From NCBI RefSeq assembly GCF_001431665.1, contig NZ_LLXV01000053.1, forward strand, positions 1 through 64,000: a stretch of DNA of 64,000 bases, read 5' to 3'. The notes under the pieces are model-generated. The model made no database searches. It saw only the letters and a list, made by a program, of their open reading frames with translations, and had not been told where the DNA came from. Positions 33,634-43,944 of this stretch are shown here, piece after piece (the first letter of the stretch is position 1; every line of letters begins with the position of its first letter). Source of the stretch: Stenotrophomonas beteli (GTDB taxonomy: Bacteria; Pseudomonadota; Gammaproteobacteria; Xanthomonadales; Xanthomonadaceae). Made by a program: the position numbers and the translations under genes.

Positions 33634-34667
33634 GGACGCTGCTGCTGGGCCTGCTGCTGCTCGCTGGCCTGCTGGCGGCGGCGCCGGCGCGCGCCACCGC
33701 GGTATGCACCGCGATCGCCGACCCGACGCTGCCGTTCGGCAACGTCAACAGCAACGCCCCCGGCGCGACCACCGGCACGCTCAACATCACGGTGACCTGC
33801 ACCACCGCTGCGCTGAGCCTGCTGGCCACCACCGGCGTGCGGGTCTGCGTGGGCATCGGCGCCGGCAGCGGCGGCGGCAGCAGTTCCACCTGGCGCACCC
33901 TGCAGACCAGCACCAGCGACAGCATGAACTTCCAGCTCTACAACACCTCCAACTTCAGCCAGGTGACCGGGCTGACGCCGCGCGGCACGCCGCCGGCGCA
34001 GGAACTGACCATGACCTACAACGTGCCGTTGCTGACCGGCGGCAGCGGCGCGCAGGCCACCCAGCTGTTCGCGCAGATCCCGGCCAACCAGGTGCTGGCC
34101 TCCGGCGCCTACAGCAGCACCTTCAGTGGGGCGAACGTGGTGCTGACCTGGGCCTGGAACGAAGTGCTGCTCGGCACCGCCACCGTGCCGGCCACCTGCA
34201 ATGGCGGTGCCACCGGCACCAACAGTGCCAGCGCGGCCTTCAGCTTCACCGCCACCGCCAATGTGCTGCCGCAGTGCGGCAGCTACGTCACCACCACCAT
34301 GAACTTCGGCAATGTCACCGGCGGCATTGCCGCCAACATCGACCGGACCGCCACGCTGACCCTGACCTGCCTGAAGAACACCGCCTACCAGGTCAGCCTC
34401 AACAACGGACAGAACAACCCCACGGCCACCAGCACACGGCGCATGGCCACCATCATCGGCGGCAGCACCTACTACCTCACCTACGAGCTGTACCGCGATT
34501 CCACGCGCACCCAGCGCTGGGGCAACACCCTGGCCGTGGATACCGCCAGCGGCACCGGAACCGGCAGCGCGCAGCAGCTGACCATCTATGGCCGGGTGCC
34601 GCCGGTCACCGGCCAGCCACCGGCGGGCACCTACAACGACGTGGTGCAGGTGACGATCACCTACTGA
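33630..34667 (+). CDS. Csu-type tip adhesin with two SCPU domains
   Basis: A 345-aa secreted protein with signal peptide MRTLLLGLLLLAGLLAAAPARA. It holds two tandem spore coat U domains: the first from about residue 24 (VCTAIADPTLPFGNVNSNAPG), the second from about residue 215 (VLPQCGSYVTTTMNFGNVTGG...CLKNTAYQVSLNNG). It ends DVVQVTITY like the pilins. The two-domain architecture and place after the usher match CsuE, the tip adhesin of Acinetobacter Csu pili, whose first domain carries hydrophobic finger loops for abiotic surfaces. The surface bound here is unknown. Confidence 0.85.
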   Translation: MRTLLLGLLLLAGLLAAAPARATAVCTAIADPTLPFGNVNSNAPGATTGTLNITVTCTTAALSLLATTGVRVCVGIGAGSGGGSSSTWRTLQTSTSDSMNFQLYNTSNFSQVTGLTPRGTPPAQELTMTYNVPLLTGGSGAQATQLFAQIPANQVLASGAYSSTFSGANVVLTWAWNEVLLGTATVPATCNGGATGTNSASAAFSFTATANVLPQCGSYVTTTMNFGNVTGGIAANIDRTATLTLTCLKNTAYQVSLNNGQNNPTATSTRRMATIIGGSTYYLTYELYRDSTRTQRWGNTLAVDTASGTGTGSAQQLTIYGRVPPVTGQPPAGTYNDVVQVTITY

Positions 34668-34809
34668 CCTGCCTGCCGACCAACGGTCTGCACCCACCCG
34701 GCCGCCTCCTGGCAGGTGGATGCTGGCATGAAGCAATCGAGCAAGCTCTACAGTTCCAGCCGATCCAGCCGATACCGCGCAGCGAGTCCTGACGCAGGGT
34801 GGTTGGCTG

Positions 34810-35055
34810 GTGATTCGCGCACTTCTGATCGGGGCGATACTGTTCGCCAGCACGCCCGCATGGGCTGAACCCGGCACCACGCCACTGCAGATCCGGCTCA
34901 CCGTGGTGGAAGCATGCAGCGGCGAAGCCGGCAGCAGCCGTTGCCCGGTCCCGCAGCAACGCAGCGACGCACCGCAGCTGCCCGCCCAGGTCCGCGATCT
35001 GGCACCACCACCCGCCAACGAAGAACCGGTGCCTGCCGTGACCGTCATCTACTGA
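34810..35055 (+). CDS. Miniature pilin-like secreted protein
   Basis: An 81-aa protein starting with GTG. The signal peptide MIRALLIGAILFASTPAWA leaves a mature chain of about 62 residues. Its beginning, LQIRLTVVEACSG, resembles the donor strand of the operon's pilins (FNVTLVVTKACTI), and its end, PAVTVIY, resembles their last strand (TATITY, VQVTITY). The immunoglobulin-like body between is missing and replaced by a Pro/Gln-rich linker with a second Cys. It could cap, anchor or terminate the pilus, or be the remnant of a deleted pilin. It overlaps the following chaperone gene (TGATG), supporting expression. Confidence 0.65.
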   Translation: MIRALLIGAILFASTPAWAEPGTTPLQIRLTVVEACSGEAGSSRCPVPQQRSDAPQLPAQVRDLAPPPANEEPVPAVTVIY

Positions 35056-35753
35056 TGCGTACGGCGCTGATCCTGCTGGCGTCGCTGCTGGCGATGCCCG
35101 CCGCTGCACTGGACCTGTCCCCCACTACCCTGCAGCTGCCCGTCGAAGGCGGCCGCACCGAGCTGTGGCTGTACAACCCCGGCCCCGGCCACTGGCGGGG
35201 CCAGGTGCGGGTGCTGGCCTGGGAACAACAGGTGGATGCCGAACGGCTGCGGCCGACCAGGCAGATCCTGGCCAGCCCGGTCCAGCTGGATCTTGCCGCG
35301 GGCGCTCGGCAGCGCGTCTGGCTGCTGCCCGGCCGGCCCGAGGCAGCCTCGGTTGAACAGGCCTACCGGATCGTGCTGGAGCCCAGCCAGGCCGGCCTGC
35401 CACGCTACTCGCTGCCCCTGTTCCGCGGCCAGGCCGCACCGCAGGCGCAACCACGCGTGCAGGCCCGGATCGACTCCGGCGCGTCGCAGCCTTACCTGCG
35501 ATTGAGCAACATCGGCCCGTTGCACGCCCGGCTGCACGACCTGGTGTTCGTTGCCGATGACGGCCAGCGCACCCTGCTGCTGCCGGGGCTGGCCGGCTAT
35601 CTGCTGGCCGGGCACGAGCGCCGCTGGGCGCTGCCGGCCCGGCCGGACGGCTACCATGGCGGGCGCTTCCACGCCCGGTTGCAGGATGGCCGCCAGGTCG
35701 ACCTGACCGCGCCGGACCCCACAATTGCAACGAGCGCACCAAGCGGGCTATAA
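35055..35753 (+). CDS. Fimbrial periplasmic chaperone (second)
   Basis: A 232-aa PapD-like chaperone with a signal peptide (MRTALILLASLLAMPAAA). The mature start LDLSPTTLQLPVEGGRTELWLYNPG and the block QRVWLLPGRPEAASVEQAYRIVLEPS match the chaperone G1 and F1 strands. It is distinct from the first chaperone (30480-31247) and may serve the adhesin or the small protein just upstream. Its start overlaps that gene's stop. Its own stop TAA lies inside the -10 box of the rpsB promoter. Confidence 0.9.
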   Translation: MRTALILLASLLAMPAAALDLSPTTLQLPVEGGRTELWLYNPGPGHWRGQVRVLAWEQQVDAERLRPTRQILASPVQLDLAAGARQRVWLLPGRPEAASVEQAYRIVLEPSQAGLPRYSLPLFRGQAAPQAQPRVQARIDSGASQPYLRLSNIGPLHARLHDLVFVADDGQRTLLLPGLAGYLLAGHERRWALPARPDGYHGGRFHARLQDGRQVDLTAPDPTIATSAPSGL

Positions 35754-35754
35754 T
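35725..35754 (+). promoter_or_regulatory. rpsB promoter overlapping the end of the fimbrial operon
   Basis: TTGCAA (35725-35730) and a perfect TATAAT (35749-35754) are spaced by 18 bp. The -10 box contains the TAA stop of the second chaperone gene. A leader of about 210 nt follows before rpsB; in E. coli the rpsB leader is the site of S2 autoregulation. Confidence 0.75.
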
Positions 35755-35972
35755 CGACCGGATTCCTGCCGCCAGCGTGCGCTGGACCCCGTCCACACCG
35801 GACGTCACCGGTGAATCCACACCTGCTGCCCCCATCCGTGCCGGGGTGCTCCGCGAGGAGTTCGGCCACGGAGGCAACAGGGAAGCCCAACCCCGGAACC
35901 GATCGCGCTTCCATGCGCCCGCATACCCAATCCCGCGGGCGGAATCGCTGGTTCCCCATCAGGAGTATTGCA

Positions 35973-36779
35973 ATGCCCCAGGTCACCATGCGTCAGATGC
36001 TGGAAGCCGGCGTCCACTTCGGCCACCAGACCCGCTACTGGAACCCCAAGATGGCTCCGTACATCTTCGGCGCCCGCGGCAAGATCCACATCATCAACCT
36101 GGAAAAGACCGTCCCGCTGTTCAACGACGCGATGAACTTCATCTCGTCGGTGGCCCAGAAGCGCGGCACCGTCCTGTTCCTGGGCACCAAGCGCAGCGCC
36201 CGCGAAACCATCCGTGAAGAAGCCGAGCGTTGCGGCATGCCGTTCATGAACCAGCGTTGGCTGGGCGGCACCCTGACCAACTTCCGTACCGTCAAGCAGT
36301 CGGTTGCCCGCCTGAAGGAACTGGAAGCCGGTGAAACCGACGGCACCTTCGAGAAGCTGGTCAAGCACGAAGTGCTGGGCCTGCGTCGCGAGCGCGACAA
36401 GCTGGAAGCTTCGCTGGGCGGCATCAAGGACATGAACCGCCTGCCGGACGCCATCTTCGTGATCGACATCGGCCACGAAGACATCGCGATCAAGGAAGCC
36501 AAGAAGCTGGGCATCCCGGTCATCGCCGTGGTCGACACCAACTACAACCCGGAACTGGTTGATTACGCCATCCCGGGCAACGACGACGCCATCCGCGCTG
36601 TGCAGCTGTACGCTCGCGCCGCTGCCGACGCCGTGCTGGAAGGCAAGGCTGCTGCACCGCACGCCGCTTCGGTTCGCGAAGAAGAGTTCGCTGAAGCCGC
36701 CGCTGAAGGCGAAGACAAGCCGGCCCGCCGCGCGCCGGCCAAGAAGGCTGCCAAGAAGGGCGACGACGCCCAGGCCTGA
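35973..36779 (+). CDS. rpsB: 30S ribosomal protein S2
   Basis: S2 is 268 aa, longer than E. coli S2 (241) because of an acidic then Lys/Ala-rich C-terminal tail ([20 protein letters not shown] and [12 protein letters not shown]). The body is typical: [42 protein letters not shown] and the [21 protein letters not shown] region. AGGAG precedes the ATG. It starts the rpsB-tsf operon; transcription may be trimmed by the hairpin in the intergenic region. Confidence 0.98.
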   Translation: MPQVTMRQMLEAGVHFGHQTRYWNPKMAPYIFGARGKIHIINLEKTVPLFNDAMNFISSVAQKRGTVLFLGTKRSARETIREEAERCGMPFMNQRWLGGTLTNFRTVKQSVARLKELEAGETDGTFEKLVKHEVLGLRRERDKLEASLGGIKDMNRLPDAIFVIDIGHEDIAIKEAKKLGIPVIAVVDTNYNPELVDYAIPGNDDAIRAVQLYARAAADAVLEGKAAAPHAASVREEEFAEAAAEGEDKPARRAPAKKAAKKGDDAQA

Positions 36780-36856
36780 TCCAGGCCCCGGGGTGGATGC
36801 CCGGCGTCCACCCTCCCTGCATGCCGCCCTTGGCGCGTGACAGGACCGTGTCACAC

Positions 36857-36878
36857 GGGCCGGCCACCATGCCGGCCC
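36857..36878 (+). promoter_or_regulatory. Intergenic hairpin between rpsB and tsf
   Basis: GGGCCGGC / GCCGGCCC forms an 8-bp stem with a 6-nt loop, without a T run. A weaker stem GGGTGGA/TCCACCC lies just upstream (about 36791-36815). They resemble the partial attenuator or processing sites often seen between rpsB and tsf. Confidence 0.5.
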
Positions 36879-36905
36879 AACCCCTTTCTTTCGTGAGGTA
36901 ATCCC

Positions 36906-37781
36906 GTGGAAATCACTGCTTCCCTGGTCAAGGAACTGCGCGAGCGCACCGGCGCCGGCATGATGGAATGCAAGAAGGCGCTCACTGAAGCCAACGGCGA
37001 CATCAACGCTGCTGCTGAAGCCATGCGCAAGTCCGGCGCCGCCAAGGCCGACAAGAAGGCTGACCGCGTGGCCGCCGAAGGCCGTCTGGGCCTGGCCCAG
37101 GACGGCGGCAAGGCCGTGCTGGTCGAAGTCAACTCGGAAACCGACTTCGTCGCCAACGATGACAACTTCAAGTCCTTCGTCAACGCCGTGGCCGCCGCTG
37201 CCCTGGCCTCCGACGCCAACGACGTCGAAGCCGTGAAGGCCGCCACGCTGGCCGATGGCCGCACCGTTGAAGAAGCCCGCGCCACCGCCGTGCAGACCCT
37301 GGGCGAGAACATCCAGATCCGCCGCCTGGTGAAGGTGGACGGCAACAACACCGTCGGCGCCTACGTCCACACCAACGGCAAGGTCGGCGTGCTGGTCGAC
37401 CTGGTCGGCGGCGACGTCGAGCTGGCCCGTGGCCTGGCCATGCATGTGGCCGCGCTGAAGCCGCCGCACAACAAGGCTTCGGACGTTCCGGCCGACTTCG
37501 TCGAGAAGGAAAAGGAAATCGAGCTGGCCAAGATGTCCGAGAAGGACAAGGCCAAGCCGGCCGACATCCTGGAAAAGATCATCAGCGGCAAGATCAACAA
37601 GATCGTCAGCGACGTGACCCTGTACGGCCAGACCTACGTGCTGGGCGACACCACCGTCGAGCAGGTGGTCAAGGCCGCCGGCGCCGATGTGGCGGGCTTC
37701 AAGCTGCTGGTCGTCGGCGAAGGCATCGAGAAGGTGGTGGAAGACTACGCCGCCGAAGTTGCCAAGGCGATGCAGGTCTGA
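36906..37781 (+). CDS. tsf: Elongation factor Ts
   Basis: EF-Ts, 291 aa, is the guanine nucleotide exchange factor of EF-Tu. It begins with GTG, preceded by GAGG at 7 nt. The N-terminal domain reads [32 protein letters not shown]; the core has the [13 protein letters not shown] signature, and the C-terminal part [21 protein letters not shown]. It is followed by a strong terminator, closing the rpsB-tsf operon. Confidence 0.98.
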   Translation: MEITASLVKELRERTGAGMMECKKALTEANGDINAAAEAMRKSGAAKADKKADRVAAEGRLGLAQDGGKAVLVEVNSETDFVANDDNFKSFVNAVAAAALASDANDVEAVKAATLADGRTVEEARATAVQTLGENIQIRRLVKVDGNNTVGAYVHTNGKVGVLVDLVGGDVELARGLAMHVAALKPPHNKASDVPADFVEKEKEIELAKMSEKDKAKPADILEKIISGKINKIVSDVTLYGQTYVLGDTTVEQVVKAAGADVAGFKLLVVGEGIEKVVEDYAAEVAKAMQV

Positions 37782-37813
37782 TTCCAGCCCTCCGGCTGTG
37801 AAGCAACCAGAAG

Positions 37814-37842
37814 GAGCCGCGGGAAACCGCGGCTCTTTTTTT
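37814..37842 (+). terminator. Rho-independent terminator of rpsB-tsf
   Basis: GAGCCGCGG / CCGCGGCTC forms a 9-bp stem with a GAAA tetraloop, then seven T residues. Confidence 0.95.
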
Positions 37843-38050
37843 GTGCCCGGGACAATGGGAGGCCCATGCTCCAACCGTGGGTGGGCACCGTGGGGGCGCA
37901 CACCGCCGCCGCACACCGGTACCTTTGCGTTACGCACCAATCAAGCCGATACTCGGCGCAGGGAATCGACAGTCACATAGCAGGAACGAAAATCGCGGAC
38001 TGTGATGCATTCCTAGGTATTCTTGTCCTAATGGAATTGAACGACCCGAC

Positions 38051-39589
38051 ATGCCTCCCGAGCTGACAGCTGCCCTGGCGCTCTGCCGCAACCTGCCTTC
38101 GCCGCCCGGTATTGCCCTGCGCATCATCGAACTGGCGCAGGACCCGGAAGCGGACATCGCCACCGCCGCCGACATCATCGCCATCGATATGGCGCTGAGC
38201 GCTCGCATGCTGCGCATCGCCAATTCACCGCTGTACGCCAGCCGCCGCCGGATCGAGAACCTCGGCCAGGCGCTGACCATGCTCGGCCTGAATGCCACGA
38301 TCAGCCTCGCCCTCGGCTTCACCGTCACCCAGGGCCTGACCGGTGGCAGCGGTGCCGACCACGACCTGCGCCAGCGCGCGTGGAAGCGCAGCATCCTCAG
38401 TGCACTGGCTGCCAGCCAGCTGGGCCAGGCGCGCGGGCTGCGCCGGCTGGAGGAGCTGATGCTGGCCGGACTGCTGCAGGACCTGGGCGTGCTGTGCCTG
38501 GCCCAGGCCGAATCGGAGCGCTATCTGCCGCTGCTGCGCGATGCGCGCGACAACATCGACCTGGTCTCGCGTGAACGCGACGCGCTGGGCTGCAGCCACG
38601 CCGACGTCGGCGCCTGGGTCGCCGAGCAGTGGGGCCTGCCGCGCTACCTGGTGGAGAGCATCAGCCACAGCGAAGACCAGGACGCCGCGGCATCGGCGTT
38701 CCAGGCCTGCGTCCAGCTGTCCGGCGCCGTGGCCGACATCTGGCTCGATGACGACGCCGATGCCGCGCGCGAGCGTGCCCTGCAGCAGGTGCATGATCGC
38801 CTGGAGCTGGACAGCGCGCGTTTTGACCAGGTGCTGGTGCGCATCAGCGAAGCCCTGCCGGACATCGCCAGCCTGTTCGAGGCCGGCCTGAGCTCGCCGA
38901 TGCGGGTGCGCGAGCTGATCGACCACGCCCAGGAACTGGCCACCCTGCGCAACCTGCGTGAACTGCAGGATGCCGAACAGGCGCGCCGCCGCGCCGACGA
39001 ATTCGAGGCCCGCGCCAAGCGCCTGGCCGACCAGGCCCATCGCGATGCCCTGACCGGCGTACTCAACCGCCGCCAGCTCGAGGCCGTGCTCGAACAGGAA
39101 TTCCTGCGCGCCGGGCGCCAGGGCTGGCCGCTGTCGGTGGCCTTCATCGACCTGGACGACTTCAAGAAGATCAATGACGCCCACGGCCACCTGACCGGCG
39201 ACGAAGTGCTGCGCGCCTTCGCCGGCAAGCTGCAGGGCCAGCTGCGCAACAGCGACACCGTCGCCCGCTTCGGCGGCGAGGAGTTCGTCGCGCTGCTGCC
39301 CAACACCAGCGAAACCGTGGCACTGGACGTGATCCGCCGGGTCCTGGCCAACATCGTCGCCACGCCGATGGCCGAGCTGGAAGGCGGCCCACTGTTCGTC
39401 ACCTTCTCGGCCGGCGTGGCCACCCAGGGCGGTTACGAGCGCTTCGCCGATGTGCAGGACCTGCTGCGCGCCGCCGACGACGTGCTGTACCGCTCCAAGA
39501 ACCTGGGCCGCAACCGGGTGATCGCGCGCTCCCCCGGCGCGCTGGGCCACGACGAGCTGTCGGCGACGGCCGGCGCCGAGCTGGGCTGA
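38051..39589 (+). CDS. HDOD-GGDEF protein, probable diguanylate cyclase
   Basis: A 512-aa cytoplasmic signalling protein. Residues 1 to about 210 form an HDOD domain ([54 protein letters not shown]). A coiled-coil linker rich in A/R/E (about 300-335) leads to a GGDEF domain. Its active site is [13 protein letters not shown], with the upstream metal Asp in [25 protein letters not shown]. An RNSD I-site lies five residues before GGEEF, so c-di-GMP product inhibition is likely. It stands alone between rpsB-tsf and pyrH; the input signal is unknown. Confidence 0.92.
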   Translation: MPPELTAALALCRNLPSPPGIALRIIELAQDPEADIATAADIIAIDMALSARMLRIANSPLYASRRRIENLGQALTMLGLNATISLALGFTVTQGLTGGSGADHDLRQRAWKRSILSALAASQLGQARGLRRLEELMLAGLLQDLGVLCLAQAESERYLPLLRDARDNIDLVSRERDALGCSHADVGAWVAEQWGLPRYLVESISHSEDQDAAASAFQACVQLSGAVADIWLDDDADAARERALQQVHDRLELDSARFDQVLVRISEALPDIASLFEAGLSSPMRVRELIDHAQELATLRNLRELQDAEQARRRADEFEARAKRLADQAHRDALTGVLNRRQLEAVLEQEFLRAGRQGWPLSVAFIDLDDFKKINDAHGHLTGDEVLRAFAGKLQGQLRNSDTVARFGGEEFVALLPNTSETVALDVIRRVLANIVATPMAELEGGPLFVTFSAGVATQGGYERFADVQDLLRAADDVLYRSKNLGRNRVIARSPGALGHDELSATAGAELG

Positions 39590-39710
39590 ACAGGAAGCCC
39601 CGCGCCATCGGGGCGAATCGCCGGATTTTGCGCCGCAGTGCACAAAACACTATGGCCCGACGCCGCATGCGCGTAGAATCGCCCGCGATTTCCACGCACC
39701 CGAGGTCCCC

Positions 39711-40439
39711 ATGTCCAAGCTCGCCTATCGCCGCATCCTTCTGAAACTGTCCGGGGAGGCGCTGATGGGAGATGAGGACTACGGCATCGACCCGAAGATC
39801 ATCAACCGCCTGGCCCGCGAGGTCATCGAAGCCCAGCAGGCCGGTGCCGAAGTGGCGCTGGTGATCGGCGGCGGCAACATCTTCCGCGGCGCCGGCCTGG
39901 CCGCCGGCGGCATGGACCGGGTCACCGGCGACCAGATGGGCATGCTGGCCACGGTCATCAACGCCCTGGCCATGCAGGACGCGCTGGAGAAGCTCGGCGC
40001 CAAGGCCCGCGTGATGAGCGCGATCAAGATCAACGACGTGTGCGAGGACTACATCCGCCGCCGCGCCATCCGCCACCTCGAAAAGGGCCGCCTGGTGATC
40101 TTCGCCGCCGGCGTCGGCAGCCCGTTCTTCACCACCGATTCCGGCGCCGCCCTGCGTGCGATCGAGATCGGTGCCGACCTGCTGCTGAAGGCCACCAAGG
40201 TCGATGGCGTATACGACAAGGACCCGAACAAGCACAGCGATGCGGTCCGCTTCGACACCCTCAGCTACGACGAAGTGATCCGCCGCGGCCTGGAAGTGAT
40301 GGATACCGCCGCCTTCGCGCTGGCGCGCGACAGCGATCTGCCGATGCGTGTGTTCGACATGGGCCAGCCGGGCGAACTGCTGAAGATCCTCAGCGGCGAG
40401 AACATCGGCACCCTGGTCCAGGGCCGCGATCCGGCCTGA
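39711..40439 (+). CDS. pyrH: UMP kinase
   Basis: PyrH, 242 aa, phosphorylates UMP to UDP and belongs to the amino-acid kinase fold. Diagnostic segments are [90 protein letters not shown] and NIGTLVQG at the end. It starts the pyrH-frr-uppS-cdsA-dxr cluster, in the order found in E. coli. Confidence 0.98.
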   Translation: MSKLAYRRILLKLSGEALMGDEDYGIDPKIINRLAREVIEAQQAGAEVALVIGGGNIFRGAGLAAGGMDRVTGDQMGMLATVINALAMQDALEKLGAKARVMSAIKINDVCEDYIRRRAIRHLEKGRLVIFAAGVGSPFFTTDSGAALRAIEIGADLLLKATKVDGVYDKDPNKHSDAVRFDTLSYDEVIRRGLEVMDTAAFALARDSDLPMRVFDMGQPGELLKILSGENIGTLVQGRDPA

Positions 40440-40497
40440 GCCTGAGCGGGCGGCGACAGCCGGGTCGATCCAGGCCCGGCAGCGTCCCGTATTCGCC

Positions 40498-40503
40498 TAT
40501 AAT
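40498..40503 (+). promoter_or_regulatory. Possible internal -10 box for frr
   Basis: A perfect TATAAT lies 32 nt upstream of the frr ATG, but no recognisable -35 box is at the right distance. Confidence 0.35.
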
Positions 40504-40535
40504 CGCCCGATTCCAGATACATCCAGGACCGGGCG

Positions 40536-41090
40536 ATGCTCAACGACATCAAGAACAACGCGCAGACGCGCATGGCCAAGAGCATCGACGCTCTGAAGCA
40601 CACCCTTACCTCCATCCGGACCGGGCGTGCCACGCCGGCCCTGCTGGACCGTGTGACGGTCAATGCCTACGGCAATGCCAGCACCCCGCTGAACCAGGTT
40701 GCCTCGATCTCCAACGCCGACGCCCACTCGCTGCTGGTCACCCCGTTCGACAAGGGCATGATCAAGGAGATCGAGAAGGGGCTCTACAACGCCGAGTTCA
40801 CCCCGAACACCCTGGGGACGGCGATCCGCATCAACATGCCGCCGCCGACCGAAGAGCGCCGCAAGGAGCTGGTCAAGCAGGTGCAGAAGGAAGGCGAAGG
40901 CGCCAAGATCGCGATCCGCAACATCCGTCAGGACGCGAACAAGGAAATCGCCAAGCTGGTCAAGGACAAGGCGATCAGCGAAGACGAGAAGAAGCGCGGC
41001 GAAGACGACATCCAGAAGTTGACCGACGCCAACATCAAGGACGTCGACAAGGTCGTTGCCGACAAGGAAAAAGAACTGTTGTCGGTCTGA
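40536..41090 (+). CDS. frr: Ribosome recycling factor
   Basis: RRF, 184 aa, releases ribosomes after termination together with EF-G. It shows MLNDIKNNAQTRMAKSIDALKHTLTSIRTGRATPALLD and the tRNA-mimic core AYGNASTPLNQVASISNADAHSLLVTPFD. The three-helix bundle ends in KDVDKVVADKEKELLSV. It lies 96 bp after pyrH and 5 bp before uppS. Confidence 0.98.
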   Translation: MLNDIKNNAQTRMAKSIDALKHTLTSIRTGRATPALLDRVTVNAYGNASTPLNQVASISNADAHSLLVTPFDKGMIKEIEKGLYNAEFTPNTLGTAIRINMPPPTEERRKELVKQVQKEGEGAKIAIRNIRQDANKEIAKLVKDKAISEDEKKRGEDDIQKLTDANIKDVDKVVADKEKELLSV

Positions 41091-41095
41091 AGTCG

Positions 41096-41863
41096 ATGCC
41101 TTCAGTCCCGCCCCCGTTGCCGGCTGCCCTGCCCCGCCACGTTGCCATCATCATGGATGGCAACGGCCGCTGGGCGCAGCAGCGGCGCCGCCCGCGCGTG
41201 ATCGGCCACCGTGCCGGCGCGCGTGCCGTCAACCGCACCATCGAGCGCTGCCTTGAGCTGGGTATCCCGGCGCTGACCCTGTTCGCGTTTTCCAGCGAGA
41301 ACTGGGGCAGGCCGCAGGACGAAGTGGATGCGTTGATGAAGCTGTTCCTCGGCGCGCTCGACCGCGAAGTGGACGAGCTGCATCGGCGCGGCGTGCGCGT
41401 GCGCTTCATCGGCGAACGCGAACGCTTCGGTGCAGGGCTGGTCAGCCGCATGCAGCTGGCCGAGCAGCGCACCGCCGACAACACCGCGCTTACCCTGTCG
41501 ATCGCCGCCAGCTACGGCGGCCGCCAGGATATCGCGCGTGCCGCGCGCGCCCTTGCCGCTGAAGTCGCGGCCGGCCGCCTGCTGCCCGAGCAGATCGACG
41601 AGTCGCTGCTGGGCCGCCAGGTCGCTCTGGCCGACCTGCCGCCGCCGGACCTGTTCATCCGCACCGGCGGCGACACCCGCATCAGCAACTTCCTGCTGTG
41701 GCAACTGGCCTATACCGAGCTGTGGTTCACCGAGGCGCTGTGGCCCGATTTCGATGCCGACCAGCTGCAGCAGGCGCTTGATGCCTATGCCGGCCGCGAG
41801 CGTCGATTCGGCCTGACCAGCGCCCAGATCGCCGCCCTGGCCACCGAGACCTCCAGCCCATGA
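41096..41863 (+). CDS. uppS: Undecaprenyl diphosphate synthase
   Basis: UppS (255 aa) is the cis-prenyltransferase that makes C55-PP, the lipid carrier for peptidoglycan and O-antigen. The conserved regions are [20 protein letters not shown] with the catalytic Asp, [27 protein letters not shown], and the C-terminal [27 protein letters not shown]. Its stop overlaps the cdsA start by 4 bp. Confidence 0.97.
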   Translation: MPSVPPPLPAALPRHVAIIMDGNGRWAQQRRRPRVIGHRAGARAVNRTIERCLELGIPALTLFAFSSENWGRPQDEVDALMKLFLGALDREVDELHRRGVRVRFIGERERFGAGLVSRMQLAEQRTADNTALTLSIAASYGGRQDIARAARALAAEVAAGRLLPEQIDESLLGRQVALADLPPPDLFIRTGGDTRISNFLLWQLAYTELWFTEALWPDFDADQLQQALDAYAGRERRFGLTSAQIAALATETSSP

Positions 41864-42696
41864 CCAAGACCCGAGTCCTCGCCGCGCTGATCATGGCGCC
41901 GCTGGCCATCGCTGCGATCCTGCTGCTGCCGACGCAGTGGCTGGCCGCCGCCGCCGCCGCCGTGCTGCTGATCGGCCTGTGGGAATGGCTGAAGCTGTCC
42001 GGCATCGAAGACACCCTGGCGCGCACCGTGCTGCTGGTGCTGAACCTGCTGCTGATGGTGCTGCTGGTCTGGGCCGACGGCAGCACCCTGGTGCTGTTCC
42101 AGATCACCACGCTGGCCGGCGTGGCCTGGTGGCTGGCGGCGCTGGTCTGGCTGCGCTTCTTCAACTTCGGCGCACAGCCGACGGCCCCTGCGCGGATCGT
42201 GAAGATGCTGGCCGGTACCCTGGCCATCGTCCCGGCCTGGGCGGCGCTGGTGCTGATCCATGCCGGCGGCGATCCGCCGGGCCAGCAGGGCCACCTGTGG
42301 CTGCTGGCCGCGCTGGCCCTGGTCTGGGCGGCCGATTCGGGCGCCTATTTTGTCGGCAGACAATTCGGCAAGCACAAGCTGGCCCCGCGCATCAGCCCCA
42401 ACAAGACCTGGGAAGGCCTGTTCGGTGGGCTGATCGCCGGCGTCGCCGTCGCCCTGGGCCTGGGCTGGTTGGCCGGCATCGATGCCGCCCACCTGCCGGG
42501 GCTGCTGATCACCTCGGTGGTGGCGGTGTTCGCCTCGGTGCTGGGCGATCTGTTCGAAAGCCTGATCAAGCGCCATGCCGGCGCCAAGGACTCAGGCCAC
42601 CTGATTCCGGGCCACGGTGGCGTTCTGGACCGGGTCGATGGCGTGCTGGCGGCCGTGCCCGTGTTCGCGCTGGGCAAGGAAATCTTCGGATTCTGA
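41860..42696 (+). CDS. cdsA: Phosphatidate cytidylyltransferase
   Basis: CdsA (278 aa, about eight TM segments) makes CDP-diacylglycerol for phospholipids in the inner membrane. The family signature is [28 protein letters not shown] at the C-terminus; [31 protein letters not shown] is the preceding conserved loop. It lies 2 bp before dxr. Confidence 0.96.
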   Translation: MTKTRVLAALIMAPLAIAAILLLPTQWLAAAAAAVLLIGLWEWLKLSGIEDTLARTVLLVLNLLLMVLLVWADGSTLVLFQITTLAGVAWWLAALVWLRFFNFGAQPTAPARIVKMLAGTLAIVPAWAALVLIHAGGDPPGQQGHLWLLAALALVWAADSGAYFVGRQFGKHKLAPRISPNKTWEGLFGGLIAGVAVALGLGWLAGIDAAHLPGLLITSVVAVFASVLGDLFESLIKRHAGAKDSGHLIPGHGGVLDRVDGVLAAVPVFALGKEIFGF

Positions 42697-42698
42697 CC

Positions 42699-43889
42699 AT
42701 GAATGCTGCTGCAGACCTGCGCCGGGTCGCCGTATTTGGCGCCACCGGCTCGATCGGCGCCTCCACGCTGGACGTGATCGCCCGCCACCCGCAGCGCTAC
42801 CAGGCCACCGTGCTGGCGGCGGGCCGCCAGGTGCAGGCGCTGCTGGCCCTGTGCCGGCAGCACGCGCCGGCCCATGCGGTGATTGCCGACGAATCGCTGT
42901 ATGCGACGCTGCGCGACGGCCTGCGCGAGGCCGGCCTGGCCACCGAGGCCCATGCCGGCCACGCTGCACTGGACCAGCTGGCGGCAAGCGACGCCTGTGA
43001 CACCGTCGTGGCCGCCATCGTCGGCGCTGCCGGCCTGTCCTCGACCCTGGCCGCCGCTGCTGCGGGCAAGCGCATCCTGCTGGCCAACAAGGAATCGCTG
43101 GTGCTGGCCGGCGAACTGCTGACCCGCACCGCCGAGCGCGCCGGCGCCGAGATCATCCCGATCGACAGCGAGCACAGCGCGATCTTCCAGTGCCTGCGCT
43201 CGCGCGATGCCAGTGCCGACGGCGCCGGTGTGCGTCGCATCCTGCTCACCGCCTCCGGTGGCCCATTCCGTGGCCGCACCCGGGCCGAACTGGCCCAGGT
43301 CACCCCGGCGCAGGCCGTTGCCCACCCGAAATGGTCGATGGGCCCGAAGATCTCGGTCGATTCGGCGACGTTGATGAACAAGGGTCTGGAAGTGATCGAG
43401 GCCCATCACCTGTTCGCGGTGCCCGGCGAACGCATCGAGGTACTGGTGCATCCGCAGAGCCTGGTGCATTCGCTGGTCGAGTTCGTCGACGGCTCGACCC
43501 TGGCCCAGATGGGCCTGCCGGACATGCGCACCACCCTGGCCGTCGGCCTGGGCTGGCCGCACCGCATCGAATCTGGCGTGGCCGGGCTGGACCTGCTGGC
43601 GCAGGGCCGGCTCGATTTCGAAGCCCCCGACACTGGCGCGTTCCCCTGCCTGGCGCTGGCCTGGCAGGCGATGCAGGCCGGCGGTACTGCCCCGGCAGTG
43701 CTGAACGCTGCCAACGAAGAGGCGGTTTCAGCGTTTCTTCAGGGCCGGATCGGTTTCCTGACCATCCCGGACCTGGTTGCTAACGCTCTTTCAACACTGC
43801 CGACCGAACCAGCCGATACACTGGAGGTCCTGTTGTCCGCCGACCAGCGGGCACGCCAGCTGACCCTGAACGCCATCGCCGCCGCCTGA
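42699..43889 (+). CDS. dxr: 1-deoxy-D-xylulose 5-phosphate reductoisomerase
   Basis: Dxr (396 aa) converts DXP to MEP with NADPH, the committed step of the MEP isoprenoid pathway and the target of fosmidomycin. The nucleotide-binding start is [18 protein letters not shown]. Metal and substrate residues lie in [56 protein letters not shown] and the LNAANEEAV stretch. It feeds uppS and quinone synthesis. Confidence 0.97.
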   Translation: MNAAADLRRVAVFGATGSIGASTLDVIARHPQRYQATVLAAGRQVQALLALCRQHAPAHAVIADESLYATLRDGLREAGLATEAHAGHAALDQLAASDACDTVVAAIVGAAGLSSTLAAAAAGKRILLANKESLVLAGELLTRTAERAGAEIIPIDSEHSAIFQCLRSRDASADGAGVRRILLTASGGPFRGRTRAELAQVTPAQAVAHPKWSMGPKISVDSATLMNKGLEVIEAHHLFAVPGERIEVLVHPQSLVHSLVEFVDGSTLAQMGLPDMRTTLAVGLGWPHRIESGVAGLDLLAQGRLDFEAPDTGAFPCLALAWQAMQAGGTAPAVLNAANEEAVSAFLQGRIGFLTIPDLVANALSTLPTEPADTLEVLLSADQRARQLTLNAIAAA

Positions 43890-43944
43890 ACGACCGCCTC
43901 GCCCAGCATGACGACGCCGCCCCTGCCCGCCACTGTGAGCCTGC

